DNA of 64,000 bases from Agrobacterium vaccinii (GCF_021310995.1 NZ_CP054150.1:2754501-2818500); one strand, 5' to 3'. Counted from the first letter of the stretch, positions 1 through 8,655 are shown. The notes: generated by a model from the sequence alone, not told the origin. Numbers and translations: made by a program.

Positions 1-274
1 TTTTTCTGTTTTATGCTTCTTTTGAACATTTTGTTTCCAAATATAACAATCAACAACAAATCTCATTGTAAGAAGAAAGGAGAGAAAAGAGCTATTTAGA
101 CTTAAATTAAACATAGACTCGACTTGAGATCGCTCTTTTGTCAACTCAATATTAATATTACCAATGTCTAATTCAATCAAAGACTGAATAAATGCTCTAA
201 ATTAACCCCATTACAAAAATCGCACGCGACACTGAAGTCACTGCCGCGGCATTTTAAGCTCACTTGGAGATGAC
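1..274. other. AT-rich intergenic region upstream of the chemoreceptor
   Basis: This stretch is far richer in A and T than the rest of the window and holds no open frame with a credible start. It ends with the ribosome site ggaga just before the chemoreceptor start. It probably contains that gene's promoter, but I cannot point to a convincing -35/-10 pair or a sigma-54 element. A short palindrome, AATATTAATATT, lies near position 150; in such AT-rich sequence it may be chance. Confidence 0.5.
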
Positions 275-2032
275 ATGCTTTGGCTGGGAAAAAGCGCGGA
301 TGACCGCAACATTTTGGGGGCGATCTCGACCTCGCAAGCCGTGATCGAATTTGACCTCAATGGCAACATTCTCGCGGCGAACAAAAACTTCTGCACTGCT
401 CTGGGATATGACCTGAGCGAAATTCTGGGCAAACATCACAGGATCTTTTGTGATCCCGAATATGTCGCGTCGCCAGCCTATCAGGATTTCTGGTCAAGCC
501 TTGGCAGCGGCAAATACGATGCCCGCGAATATAGACGCATCAGGAAAGATGGTCGCGAAATCTGGATCGAGGCATCCTACAATCCGGTCTGTCGCGGCGG
601 TCAGCCCTACAAGGTCGTCAAAATCGCGACCGACATCACAGCAAAAAAGCTGAAGGCGGACGACGACAAGAGCAAGCTGGAAGCGATCTCCCGTTCGCAG
701 GCCGTTATCGAGTTCACGCCAACAGGTGAAATTCTCACGGCCAACGAAAATTTTTGCAGCACGCTAAACTACACCTTGAGCGAAATTGCAGGCAAGCACC
801 ACCGCCTCTTCTGCGAGCCGGGTTATGCCGCATCCAGAGAATATGCCGATTTCTGGAAACGGCTGGCTGCCGGTGAGTTTATTTCCGACGAGTTCGTGCG
901 GTTCGGCAAAAACGGCAAGGAGGTCTGGATACAGGCGGCCTACAATCCCATTCTCGATCATGCTGGCAAGGTTATCAAGGTCGTCAAATTCGCGACGGAT
1001 GTCACACCGCGCATGAGCGCCATTTCGACATTGGGCGACGCCTTGCGCCAACTTGCAGACGGCGAACTTCGGCAACATCTCGATAAGCCGTTCGTTCCCA
1101 GCATGGAAAAGCTTCGGGCGGATTTCAACGAGGTCATCGAGAAGCTGCGCGAGACCATGCAGACTGTCGCTCAGAACTCCGCGACCATCGCATCCGGCTC
1201 TGCGGAAATCCGCGTCGCCGCGGACCAGCTCGCCCGCCGCACAGAACAACAGGCCGCCTCACTTGAAGAGAGTGCCGCCGCGCTTGAGGAGATTACGACA
1301 ACCGTCAAGGATTCCAGCATGCGCGCAGATGAGGCAGGCAAACTCGTCAGCTCGACCAAGGAAAGCGCAGAGGTCTCCGGCGCTATCGTCCACCGCGCCA
1401 TCGGTGCCATGGACCAAATCTCCCAGTCGTCAGGAGAAATCACCAACATCATCGGCGTCATCGACGACATCGCCTTTCAGACAAACCTGCTGGCACTGAA
1501 CGCTGGCGTAGAGGCTGCTCGAGCGGGCGAAGCAGGCAAGGGTTTTGCAGTCGTTGCGCAGGAGGTGCGTGAACTCGCTCAACGCTCAGCCAATGCCGCC
1601 AAGGAAATCAAGCAGCTCATCAACACCTCGCGCCAGCAGGTGGAAAATGGCGTTGATCTCGTGAACCAGACAGGTGATGCGTTGAAGCAAATCGCCAAAC
1701 AGGTTGGCCTGATCGATGTCAACGTGGCGGCCATCGTCGAGGCATCGAAAGAACAGGCAAACGGTCTTGCGGAGATCAACGACGCCGTCAACCTGATGGA
1801 TCAGGCAACCCAGAAAAACGCTGCTATGGTAGAGGAAACCACAGCAGCCAGCCATGGCCTTGCGCGTGAGGCGGAAAGCCTTCGGCAGTTGCTGACGCAG
1901 TTCAATGTCGGCAATACACCAGCGCAAGCAGCGCCCCAGCGTCCCAGCGCAGTGCCTGATGCGTCACCCGTACACAAATTGGTGGCATCAGCACGCCAAG
2001 GCATGGCGGCGGCACAATGGTCTGAATTCTAA
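275..2032 (+). CDS. Soluble methyl-accepting chemotaxis protein with two PAS domains
   Basis: Chemoreceptor that should pass a cytoplasmic signal to the CheA/CheW array. The 585 residues hold two tandem PAS domains (about 15-120 and 135-240) that look like a duplication: both carry GKHHR followed by an FC pair and end in a KVVK-ATD motif. A HAMP-like linker follows (about 245-300), then a full MCP signalling domain whose hairpin tip near residues 395-430 reads IAFQTNLLALNAGVEAARAG. No transmembrane segment is visible, so it is probably an intracellular energy, redox or small-molecule sensor. The last five residues, QWSEF, fit the xWxxF tether by which some receptors dock CheR/CheB. The ATG is preceded by ggaga at four bases. 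Family assignment is secure; the ligand is unknown. Confidence 0.93.
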   Translation: MLWLGKSADDRNILGAISTSQAVIEFDLNGNILAANKNFCTALGYDLSEILGKHHRIFCDPEYVASPAYQDFWSSLGSGKYDAREYRRIRKDGREIWIEASYNPVCRGGQPYKVVKIATDITAKKLKADDDKSKLEAISRSQAVIEFTPTGEILTANENFCSTLNYTLSEIAGKHHRLFCEPGYAASREYADFWKRLAAGEFISDEFVRFGKNGKEVWIQAAYNPILDHAGKVIKVVKFATDVTPRMSAISTLGDALRQLADGELRQHLDKPFVPSMEKLRADFNEVIEKLRETMQTVAQNSATIASGSAEIRVAADQLARRTEQQAASLEESAAALEEITTTVKDSSMRADEAGKLVSSTKESAEVSGAIVHRAIGAMDQISQSSGEITNIIGVIDDIAFQTNLLALNAGVEAARAGEAGKGFAVVAQEVRELAQRSANAAKEIKQLINTSRQQVENGVDLVNQTGDALKQIAKQVGLIDVNVAAIVEASKEQANGLAEINDAVNLMDQATQKNAAMVEETTAASHGLAREAESLRQLLTQFNVGNTPAQAAPQRPSAVPDASPVHKLVASARQGMAAAQWSEF

Positions 2033-2054
2033 ATCTTCGAAGTCTCGGGACCAT

Positions 2055-2088
2055 AAAAAAAGGCGGCACGAGTGCCGCCTTTTCTTTT
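2055..2088. terminator. Bidirectional intrinsic terminator between chemoreceptor and OFA transporter
   Basis: A GC-rich stem (ggcggca / tgccgcc) is flanked by an A-run on the left and a T-run on the right, so it can terminate both converging genes. Confidence 0.85.
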
Positions 2089-2101
2089 CGAGCTCACCTG
2101 A

Positions 2102-3757
2102 TCAGGTGAACAGCACGAACGTCTTCTGCAGGGTGATCCAGATACCCCAGACGATCGGGATACCGACAACGGCCCAGGCAATCGCTGCCTTGGCGTCGAA
2201 GCCGCCCTTGCCGATGCCGAAGGAACCTGTCGGGCCGCTGCTTGCAGCAGACGTTTTGGCCTGAAGGGACGCGACTTCCTCGTCGGACATATACCACTTG
2301 TCTGCGAGTGGCTTGACCATCAGGTTGGCGATGAGGCCAAGAACCAGCATGCCAGCCAGAATATACATCGTGAAATCGTAGACCTGAGCGCGCGGAATGC
2401 CCGCTGCGATCTGCGCTTCACGAATGTAGTTGACCACGACAGGACCGATGATGCCAGCCGTTGCCCAGGCTGTCAGCAGACGACCGTGGATGGCGCCGAC
2501 GAACTGCGTACCGAAGATATCGGCGAGGTAAGCCGGGATCGTTGCGAAGCCGCCGCCATACATCGAAACGATGATGCAGAGCATGCCGACGAACAGCGCC
2601 TTGTTGCCAAGACCTGCAGCCCATGGAGCGGATGCATAGAGCACGATGCCAAGCGCAAAGAAGGTGAAGTAGGTTGCCTTGCGACCGATGCGGTCAGACA
2701 GCGATGCCCAGAAGAAGCGGCCAGCAATGTTGAAGACCGATAGCAGACCGGTGAAACCGGCAGCGATGGCGGCGATCTGCGCAAGCTGCTCTGGCGTCAA
2801 ATCGGCGAATTTCACTTCGGGAAGACCGATGAGGGAGCCCGCGAAGATTTCCTGCAACATGGGCGACGCCATGCCGAGAACGCCGATACCAGCTGATACG
2901 TTGAGGCAAAGAACGAGCCAGATCATCCAGAACTGCTTGGTCTTGTGCGCGTTCTTGAGGTGAACGTGACGTGTGGTGATCATCGAGTTCTTGGCAGCCG
3001 GTGCTGTCCAGCCCTCTGGTTTCCAGCCAGCAGGCGGGATGCGGTAACCGAATGCACCAGCCATCATGAAGACGAAATAGATTGCCGCCATGACGAGGAA
3101 GGTTTCCCAGACGCCGATGGACACATCGGTGCGGAAGTGGCGCATCAGGGCATCAGCCAAGGGCGCACCAATCATCGCGCCGCCGCCGAAGCCCATGATG
3201 GCCATGCCGGTTGCCATGCCCCGACGGTCAGGGAACCACTTGATAAGGGTCGAGACAGGGGAGATGTAACCGAGACCAAGGCCGATACCGCCGATGACAC
3301 CGGCGCCGAACCACATCAGCCAGAGCTGGTGCGTCATGATACCGATGGCGGCAATGGTCATGCCACCGCACCAGCAGATCGCGGAAACAAAACCGGCCTT
3401 ACGCGGACCCGCGCGTTCCAGCCATCCGCCCCAGATGGCAGCGGAGCAGCCGAGAAGCACGAAGAACAGCGTGTAGATCCAACCGAGATCGCTCACACGC
3501 CAGTCGCAGGTGGTGGTGAAAAGAGCGGATGCGAGGTTGAGGTCAGCACAGGCAACGGTGGAGGTAATGCCGATTGCCTTGGTCAGTGGAAGCCAGAAGA
3601 CCGAGAAGCCGTAGGCCATGCCGATGCAGAGATGGATTGCCAGCGCTGCCGGTGGCACCAGCCAACGGTTGAAGCCGGGTTTCGCGATAATGCGTTCACG
3701 GTCCAGAAGACCGGCACCCGCAGCCACCGGCGCGAGCGTTTCGTTGGTCGCAGTCAT
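2102..3757 (-). CDS. OFA-family MFS transporter (oxalate/formate antiporter-like)
   Basis: Inner-membrane major facilitator of about 551 residues with roughly twelve hydrophobic segments. The block WFPDRRGMATGMAIMGFGGG (about residue 172) and the motif SDRIGRKATYF (about 350) are typical of the oxalate/formate antiporter (OFA) group, whose members carry small carboxylates such as oxalate, formate or pyruvate. A Cys-containing insert lies in the first periplasmic loop. The start chosen is the ATG with GGAGGG six bases upstream; an in-frame GTG six codons earlier overlaps that ribosome site. It lies downstream of a sensor kinase and NtrC-type regulator on the same strand and has its own sigma-54 promoter, so its expression is probably switched on by that pair. 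The substrate is inferred only at the level of small carboxylate. Confidence 0.88.
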   Translation of the reverse strand: MTATNETLAPVAAGAGLLDRERIIAKPGFNRWLVPPAALAIHLCIGMAYGFSVFWLPLTKAIGITSTVACADLNLASALFTTTCDWRVSDLGWIYTLFFVLLGCSAAIWGGWLERAGPRKAGFVSAICWCGGMTIAAIGIMTHQLWLMWFGAGVIGGIGLGLGYISPVSTLIKWFPDRRGMATGMAIMGFGGGAMIGAPLADALMRHFRTDVSIGVWETFLVMAAIYFVFMMAGAFGYRIPPAGWKPEGWTAPAAKNSMITTRHVHLKNAHKTKQFWMIWLVLCLNVSAGIGVLGMASPMLQEIFAGSLIGLPEVKFADLTPEQLAQIAAIAAGFTGLLSVFNIAGRFFWASLSDRIGRKATYFTFFALGIVLYASAPWAAGLGNKALFVGMLCIIVSMYGGGFATIPAYLADIFGTQFVGAIHGRLLTAWATAGIIGPVVVNYIREAQIAAGIPRAQVYDFTMYILAGMLVLGLIANLMVKPLADKWYMSDEEVASLQAKTSAASSGPTGSFGIGKGGFDAKAAIAWAVVGIPIVWGIWITLQKTFVLFT

Positions 3758-3824
3758 GTGTGTCCCTCCATTCACCGCTTTGCGCGCTGAATTTCGATGT
3801 TGTTGTTAGCTTCACGGAGGTGAC

Positions 3825-3853
3825 GCGCAGCCCGAAATAACTACGGGCTGCGC
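3825..3853 (-). other. Strong hairpin in the predicted leader of the OFA transporter
   Basis: GCGCAGCCCG and its exact complement CGGGCTGCGC form a 10-bp stem around a 9-base loop. It lies between the predicted sigma-54 start and the ribosome site. No T-run follows on the minus strand, so it is not an ordinary terminator. It may stabilise the leader or control translation. Confidence 0.6.
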
Positions 3854-3940
3854 CTTCATCCCTTGAAACAAGGTCCCAAGCCCACTTGTCCGAATGCGTA
3901 GGCGCTCCTTCTTTGTGACGCTCGCACGCAGGGACATTTG

Positions 3941-3954
3941 TGTTGCTAGCAACA
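3941..3954. promoter_or_regulatory. 14-bp perfect palindrome over the predicted transcription start
   Basis: TGTTGCTAGCAACA reads the same on both strands and is centred on the position predicted as +1 from the sigma-54 element. It could be an operator or a 5'-end hairpin. The role is inferred only. Confidence 0.45.
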
Positions 3955-3958
3955 ACGG

Positions 3959-3974
3959 AGCAATTCCTGTGCCA
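3959..3974 (-). promoter_or_regulatory. Sigma-54 (-24/-12) promoter for the OFA transporter
   Basis: Read on the minus strand, TGGCAC-AGGAA-TTGCT matches the RpoN consensus TGGCAC-N5-TTGCW at every conserved position, with the invariant GG and GC at correct spacing. It points toward the transporter and predicts a start near 3948 and a leader of about 190 bases. The adjacent regulator carries the GAFTGA loop that contacts sigma-54. Confidence 0.85.
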
Positions 3975-4025
3975 AAAATGAAATTGTTATTTATCAATAC
4001 GATAGTCTTACCCATACCATCGCCC

Positions 4026-4059
4026 GAGACAAATTGTCTCACTTGAGCGACAAAATGTC
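4026..4059. promoter_or_regulatory. Twin upstream activator sites for the NtrC-type regulator
   Basis: Two dyads sit upstream of the sigma-54 element: GAGACAAATTGTCTC (perfect) at the left and GACA-AAA-TGTC at 4049-4059. They share the core GACA-N3-TGTC and their centres are 21 bp apart, two helical turns. They lie about 85 and 105 bp from the predicted start, the usual place for enhancer-like sites. Binding by the neighbouring regulator is inferred. Confidence 0.72.
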
Positions 4060-4109
4060 CGTAATTTTGCTTTTATTTCGCCATTTTCTGATGTGCGAAG
4101 CCCTCGCTG

Positions 4110-6131
4110 TCAGACAGCATGAGGAAGCCAGATCGTAAATGCGGTTCCGGTGCCAACCACACTTGTGACAGTGATGTCTCCGCCTTGCCGCGCCACCAGC
4201 ATCTGGCTGACCGAAAGGCCCAATCCCGTGCCTTCCTGTCGTTTGGTCGTGAAAAATGGATCGAAAATCCTCGCGACGACATCCTCGGCCATGCCGACGC
4301 CCGTGTCCGCGACTGTGACAGCCACGCCCTGCGAACCGTGACGTTCCTCGTCTGCACTGGTCAATGTCAGCGTTCCGCCTTGCGGCATGGCATGCGCAGC
4401 GTTGACGATGAGATTGACGAGTACCTGCTGCAACTCGGTCCGGTTCATGGCGAGAAGCCCTTGCGCGCTGTCATTCCTGACGACTTCGACACCAGCACGG
4501 TTCAGCACATGCTTGACCAGCGGCATGCAGTCCGAGATCACGGTCGCTGGGCTTTGGCGCTCCACATAACCCGCAAACTCTTCCGGGCGGGCAAATTGCA
4601 GGAGCTTGCCGACGATCCGGCTGATCCGGTCTACCTGCTCATCGATGAGGTTGAATTCGGTCGTCGCAACGTCCGCCCCGTCACCAAGCATGCTGCGCGC
4701 AACCTCCAGATTGCCCTGAATGACGGCAATGGGATTGTTGATTTCATGCGCAACGCCAGCGGTTATCTCGCCGATGGTCGCCAGTTTCTCGGACATGACG
4801 AGCTGCTTGGTGGTCGCTTCCAGACGCAGATTGGCCAGTTGCAGTTCCTGCGTTCGCTGCTCTACCCGGACGTTCAGCTCCTCATTCCAGGCGCGCAGCT
4901 CGCCTTCGCGCTGTTGAAGACGATCCAGCAATTCATCGAGATGCACAGCCACCCGGCCAATCTCGTCGCCTGTAGGTGGCAGGCCTGTCCGCGCGCCGAG
5001 ATCGCCGTCATCAACTTTGGAAATCGTCTGCGTCATGCGTTCTAGAGGTTTGAAAATGCCTCTTGCCCACCGCAGAAACACCGGAATGCTGAGAATGGTG
5101 ATGCCGAGAAAGGCCGCGATCACCGAACCAAGAGTTTCGTATTTCGCCTGCGCAAAGGGCGCTTCCAGAAAGCCCACATAGAGCATGCCGACACGCTTGC
5201 CATAGCTGTCAACAAGCGGCTCATAGGCAGAAATGTACCAGTCGTTGACCACGAAAGCGCTGTCTAGCCAGACCTGCCCTGCCCCCAAAACCGCAGTGTG
5301 CACCGCCTCCGACACTCTGGTGCCCAGCGCGCGACGATTTTCGAACAGGCGGACATTGGTGCTGATGCGAACGTCATCCAGAAAAAGGGTGGCCGTGCCC
5401 TGGCTTCCCTCCGGCAAACTAGCTTCACGGTAAACGAGATCATTGATCGTATCGATGAAATCGAGATTCTGGTTGAGCAACCGTCCGCCCACGAGCGCCA
5501 ATGCAGTACCACCCGGCAAACGCATCGGACTTGCGGCATGGATCATCATGCCACGTGTCTCAACAGCCCTGTCCCCTTCATGCGCTGATTTCGTCGGCAC
5601 GAGTTCCAGATGTGCCCGCTCTGCAAGGGCTGGAGAAAGCCCCGCCAAATCTTCCTGCGAAAAGATATCGATGGAATAAGAAGCCTTGCCTGCAAGCGCC
5701 GTTGCACGGACCGGCCAGTCCACCCGAAGTCGCTTCGCATCCGTACCGGCGCTGGCCGAGACATTCCCCACGCCATCAACGACGAACAGAAAATCCAGAC
5801 CGAGCTGCTGCCGGTTTTCTTCCAGAACCCCGGCAAGCGAGGATTGGTCGCCATCGGCAACGATATCGCGCAAGCGTGCAGAATTTGCGATCGCCCCCAG
5901 CCGCTCGCCGGTATTTTCCAGAATGGTCGCAAGATATTGGTGAGCCACGGTCAGGTCGCTATTGACCTTCGTGATCAAAAGCGCGTCGAACTTGCCGCTC
6001 CAGCGCACCATAGTCACGCCTAGAAGGAGCGGCAGAATGACCAGTGTTGGCAAAAGAGCGATCGCCAACAGCCGGAAACGAACGGACCTGACAGCATACC
6101 AGAACGGTGTCAGCGCCGGTTTCTCAGCCAT
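4110..6131 (-). CDS. Sensor histidine kinase with periplasmic Cache-type domain
   Basis: Membrane kinase of 673 residues, partner of the regulator encoded just upstream. A first membrane helix lies at about residues 18-42, then a long periplasmic region ending in a Cache-like fold (it includes WYISAYEPL and a GMLYVGF strand), a second helix at about 335-355 and a HAMP linker. The H-box AHEINNPIAVIQGN gives the phospho-acceptor His near residue 460. The N-box, ADTGVGM, FDPFFTTK and GTGLGLS motifs of the ATPase follow. Its ATG overlaps the regulator's stop by eight bases, so the two are translationally coupled. Cache kinases paired with sigma-54 regulators often sense carboxylates, and a carboxylate-type transporter lies next door; the actual ligand is unproven. 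Confidence 0.92.
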   Translation of the reverse strand: MAEKPALTPFWYAVRSVRFRLLAIALLPTLVILPLLLGVTMVRWSGKFDALLITKVNSDLTVAHQYLATILENTGERLGAIANSARLRDIVADGDQSSLAGVLEENRQQLGLDFLFVVDGVGNVSASAGTDAKRLRVDWPVRATALAGKASYSIDIFSQEDLAGLSPALAERAHLELVPTKSAHEGDRAVETRGMMIHAASPMRLPGGTALALVGGRLLNQNLDFIDTINDLVYREASLPEGSQGTATLFLDDVRISTNVRLFENRRALGTRVSEAVHTAVLGAGQVWLDSAFVVNDWYISAYEPLVDSYGKRVGMLYVGFLEAPFAQAKYETLGSVIAAFLGITILSIPVFLRWARGIFKPLERMTQTISKVDDGDLGARTGLPPTGDEIGRVAVHLDELLDRLQQREGELRAWNEELNVRVEQRTQELQLANLRLEATTKQLVMSEKLATIGEITAGVAHEINNPIAVIQGNLEVARSMLGDGADVATTEFNLIDEQVDRISRIVGKLLQFARPEEFAGYVERQSPATVISDCMPLVKHVLNRAGVEVVRNDSAQGLLAMNRTELQQVLVNLIVNAAHAMPQGGTLTLTSADEERHGSQGVAVTVADTGVGMAEDVVARIFDPFFTTKRQEGTGLGLSVSQMLVARQGGDITVTSVVGTGTAFTIWLPHAV

Positions 6132-7509
6132 GCCAGGACGACATTTTACGATCGATGGTTTTGCGGGAAATGCCCAAACGTTTGGCCGCTTCGTCTCTGT
6201 TGCCCGCCATCTCGTTCAAAACCGCGAGAATGTGACGACGCTCGACCTCTTCGAGTGTACCTGTTGCAGGAGGGACGGCATTACTGCCCCGCAAATCCAG
6301 CGGGAAGCGCCCGAGGATGAGGCTCCGTTCTATGAAATTGCGCAATTCCCGCACATTGCCCGGCCAATGATAGGCAAGCAGCATTGCGCGCACCGTATCA
6401 TTGATGGCAACAGGCGGCATGCCAAGCTGCTGTGATAACTTATGCATGAAAAGGTCGGTCAGTTCGACCACATCACGCTCCCGGTCCCGCAGTGGTGCGA
6501 GATAGATCTGCATGACGTTGATACGGTAAAACAGATCAGCGCGGAAACGTCCTTTTTCCACGTCCGCCGCCAGATCCGCATTGGTCGCGAAGATGAAGCG
6601 GATGTCGATCGGCACTTCCCGCTCGGCACCAACGGGTCGTACTTTGCGATCTTCGATGACCCGAAGAAGCTTGCTTTGAAGCGCCATCGGCATCTCACCG
6701 ATTTCATCTAGAAACACCGTGCCGCCTTGGGCGTGAAGAAAGAGCCCCTCCCGCCGACTATCGGCGCCCGTGAAAGCGCCTTTGACATGGCCGAACAGCT
6801 CCGTCTCCAGCATATCGGCGGGAATGGCTGCGCAGTTGATGGGCACGAATGGTTTGTCGGCCCTGTCCGACAATTCGTGAATGGAATGGGCCAATACTTC
6901 CTTGCCCGTTCCCGACTCACCCGTCAGCAAAACAGACGTCGGCAAAGGCGCAACGCGACTTATCATGTCGCGGGTCTGCTGGATGGTCGCCGAACTGCCG
7001 ACCAGCCTGTCCCGCAGGAATATGTGTTCTGACGCCGTTTTCAGCTGGTATCTCAACGCCGAGTTTTCCTGCTGCAGGTTGGACCGGTCAAGCGCGCGGG
7101 AAATGGCATTCAGTATCTGGTTGGAACGAAACGGTTTCAAAACGAAGTCAGCCGCACCTGCGCGGATGGCCTGAATGGCGGTGTCCAGATCGGCATAGGC
7201 CGTCATCAAAATCGCATCGGCATAGAACCCGATGGCTCTCTGCTCAGCCAACCATTCCAACCCGGTTTTCTTCGGCATGATGTTGTCGAGAATGACGACG
7301 TCGAAATGCCGCTCGTCGAGTTTTCGGCTGGCTTCGACGGTGTCGGCGGCCTCATCCACGAAGGCGCACCGCGTCTCCAGCGTCCGCATCAGGAAATTGC
7401 GCATGCCGGGCTCATCATCGATGATGAGGATCGACGCTTTCGCCAGCCAAGGTCCGAAATCCGTTTCCTGAACGGCATGCCGCGTCTTCGAGATCAAATC
7501 ATGCTGCAT
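6124..7509 (-). CDS. NtrC-family sigma-54-dependent response regulator
   Basis: DNA-binding activator of 461 residues. The receiver holds the acidic pair DD at 31-32, phospho-acceptor Asp75 in VVILDNIMP, Thr103 and Lys125. The AAA+ domain has Walker A GESGTGKE (about 197-204), the sigma-54 loop GAFTGA (244-249) and Walker B GGTVFLDEIGEMP. A Fis-type helix-turn-helix closes the protein (RDEAAKRLGISRKTIDRKM). The ribosome site gggag precedes the ATG. It overlaps the kinase gene, and the paired dyads beyond that kinase are its likely binding sites. All key residues are present, so it should be functional. Confidence 0.94.
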   Translation of the reverse strand: MQHDLISKTRHAVQETDFGPWLAKASILIIDDEPGMRNFLMRTLETRCAFVDEAADTVEASRKLDERHFDVVILDNIMPKKTGLEWLAEQRAIGFYADAILMTAYADLDTAIQAIRAGAADFVLKPFRSNQILNAISRALDRSNLQQENSALRYQLKTASEHIFLRDRLVGSSATIQQTRDMISRVAPLPTSVLLTGESGTGKEVLAHSIHELSDRADKPFVPINCAAIPADMLETELFGHVKGAFTGADSRREGLFLHAQGGTVFLDEIGEMPMALQSKLLRVIEDRKVRPVGAEREVPIDIRFIFATNADLAADVEKGRFRADLFYRINVMQIYLAPLRDRERDVVELTDLFMHKLSQQLGMPPVAINDTVRAMLLAYHWPGNVRELRNFIERSLILGRFPLDLRGSNAVPPATGTLEEVERRHILAVLNEMAGNRDEAAKRLGISRKTIDRKMSSWHG

Positions 7510-7662
7510 TGTCGTCTCCCGGAAACGTCATCGCGACGCAGCCCGTCAAATATGGTTCTGGAATGCACACGGAGACCACTGGCACGGTGGCGAGCGTCCG
7601 TTGATATCCAGTTGACGAATATCAAAGCAGAAGCAGAAAGCAAAAGGAATGCGGGCAAGCTC

Positions 7663-8490
7663 TCAAGATTTATCGTCAGGCATATTCAAAACGATCCGAT
7701 CCGGGCGGGTAAAGATTTCCAAATCCTCGCCCCTCACAAGTGCGACGAGCGTCATTCCAGCCTTCTCAGCGGTTTCGATTGCAAGCGCAGTCGGGGCTGA
7801 GACCGCTGCGAGTATCGGACTGCCCAAAATCGCAGCCTTCTGCACCATCTCCACGGAAATACGGCTTGTGACCACAACGACGCCGGTTGAACGAGAGTGA
7901 CCACTTCGCAAAACGCGACCAGCGAGCTTATCCAAGGCGTTATGGCGGCCAACGTCTTCTCTGGCAGCGATGAGGCCGGACGCCGGAATATAAAAGCCCG
8001 CCCCGTGTACCGCTCGTGTATGTCGAAAAATGACCTGCTCTCCATTCAGAGCATCCATCGCTTTGACGAGATCGGTTGTATGGAGGCTCAATTCGACGGA
8101 CGACACATCGGGTATCGGGCGTACAGCCTGCTCGATGGATTCGATCCCGCATAAACCGCAGCCGACTGGGCCCGCCATGTGACGCTTGCGCGCCCGCAAT
8201 GCGTCGGCCTGTTGATCGAACAACGTGACCTGAACGTCGAAACCTTGGTCCGTTTCGAGGACGTCAACCGCTTCAATCTGTGAGGCCTCGGAGATTATAC
8301 CTTCGGTCAGGCTGAAACCATAGGCGAAATCCTCCAGATCGACCGGTGATGCCATCATCACCGCATGGGTCGAGCCACCATAGGAAAAGGCAACAGGAAT
8401 CTCTTCTGGTACGTTGCGCGCGTCTTCCTTGACGGCACCATTTTTAAGCGAGATGCGCTTGACCGAACGATAGGCTGGAACTTGAGACAT
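7663..8490 (-). CDS. fdhD: Formate dehydrogenase accessory sulfurtransferase FdhD
   Basis: FdhD carries sulfur from a cysteine desulfurase to the molybdenum cofactor and is needed for active formate dehydrogenase. The CGLC motif in GPVGCGLCGIES (Cys111 and Cys114 from the start used here) matches the catalytic Cys pair of the family, and the C-terminal half has the conserved EDVGRHNALDKL block. The start chosen is the ATG preceded by AAGGG; an in-frame TTG ten codons earlier lacks a ribosome site. No formate dehydrogenase subunit is encoded in the window. The gene sits upstream of the two-component pair in the same direction, with a 153-base gap. Confidence 0.93.
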   Translation of the reverse strand: MSQVPAYRSVKRISLKNGAVKEDARNVPEEIPVAFSYGGSTHAVMMASPVDLEDFAYGFSLTEGIISEASQIEAVDVLETDQGFDVQVTLFDQQADALRARKRHMAGPVGCGLCGIESIEQAVRPIPDVSSVELSLHTTDLVKAMDALNGEQVIFRHTRAVHGAGFYIPASGLIAAREDVGRHNALDKLAGRVLRSGHSRSTGVVVVTSRISVEMVQKAAILGSPILAAVSAPTALAIETAEKAGMTLVALVRGEDLEIFTRPDRIVLNMPDDKS

Positions 8491-8503
8491 GCGAGATACC
8501 CTT

Positions 8504-8513
8504 GTGACGTCAC
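8504..8513. promoter_or_regulatory. GTGACGTCAC palindrome before fdhD
   Basis: A 10-bp perfect palindrome lies just upstream of the fdhD ribosome site. A second inverted repeat, AACCCA-N5-TGGGTT, lies at 8543-8559. Either could be an operator; I do not recognise the regulator. Confidence 0.3.
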
Positions 8514-8584
8514 TCGCCAACCTAGCGACGCATAATCGCTATAACCCAGTTTGTGGGTTTAACGAACACAACGCTTGAAAAACA

Positions 8585-8609
8585 AAAAGCGGCCAAATTG
8601 GCCGCTTTT
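8585..8609. terminator. Intrinsic terminator after atpC
   Basis: AAAAGCGGCCAA and its exact complement flank a single A, giving a 12-bp symmetrical stem with T-runs in both directions. It closes the atp operon on the minus strand. Confidence 0.85.
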
Positions 8610-8655
8610 CTTATGTTTTAGTAGGCAGTCATTCCTTGGAACCTGCCCGGTGCTT

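Noticed and set aside
7584..7599. TGGCAC upstream of the response regulator that looked like a sigma-54 -24 element
   Set aside because: It is on the plus strand and the -12 half reads CGAG where TTGC is needed.
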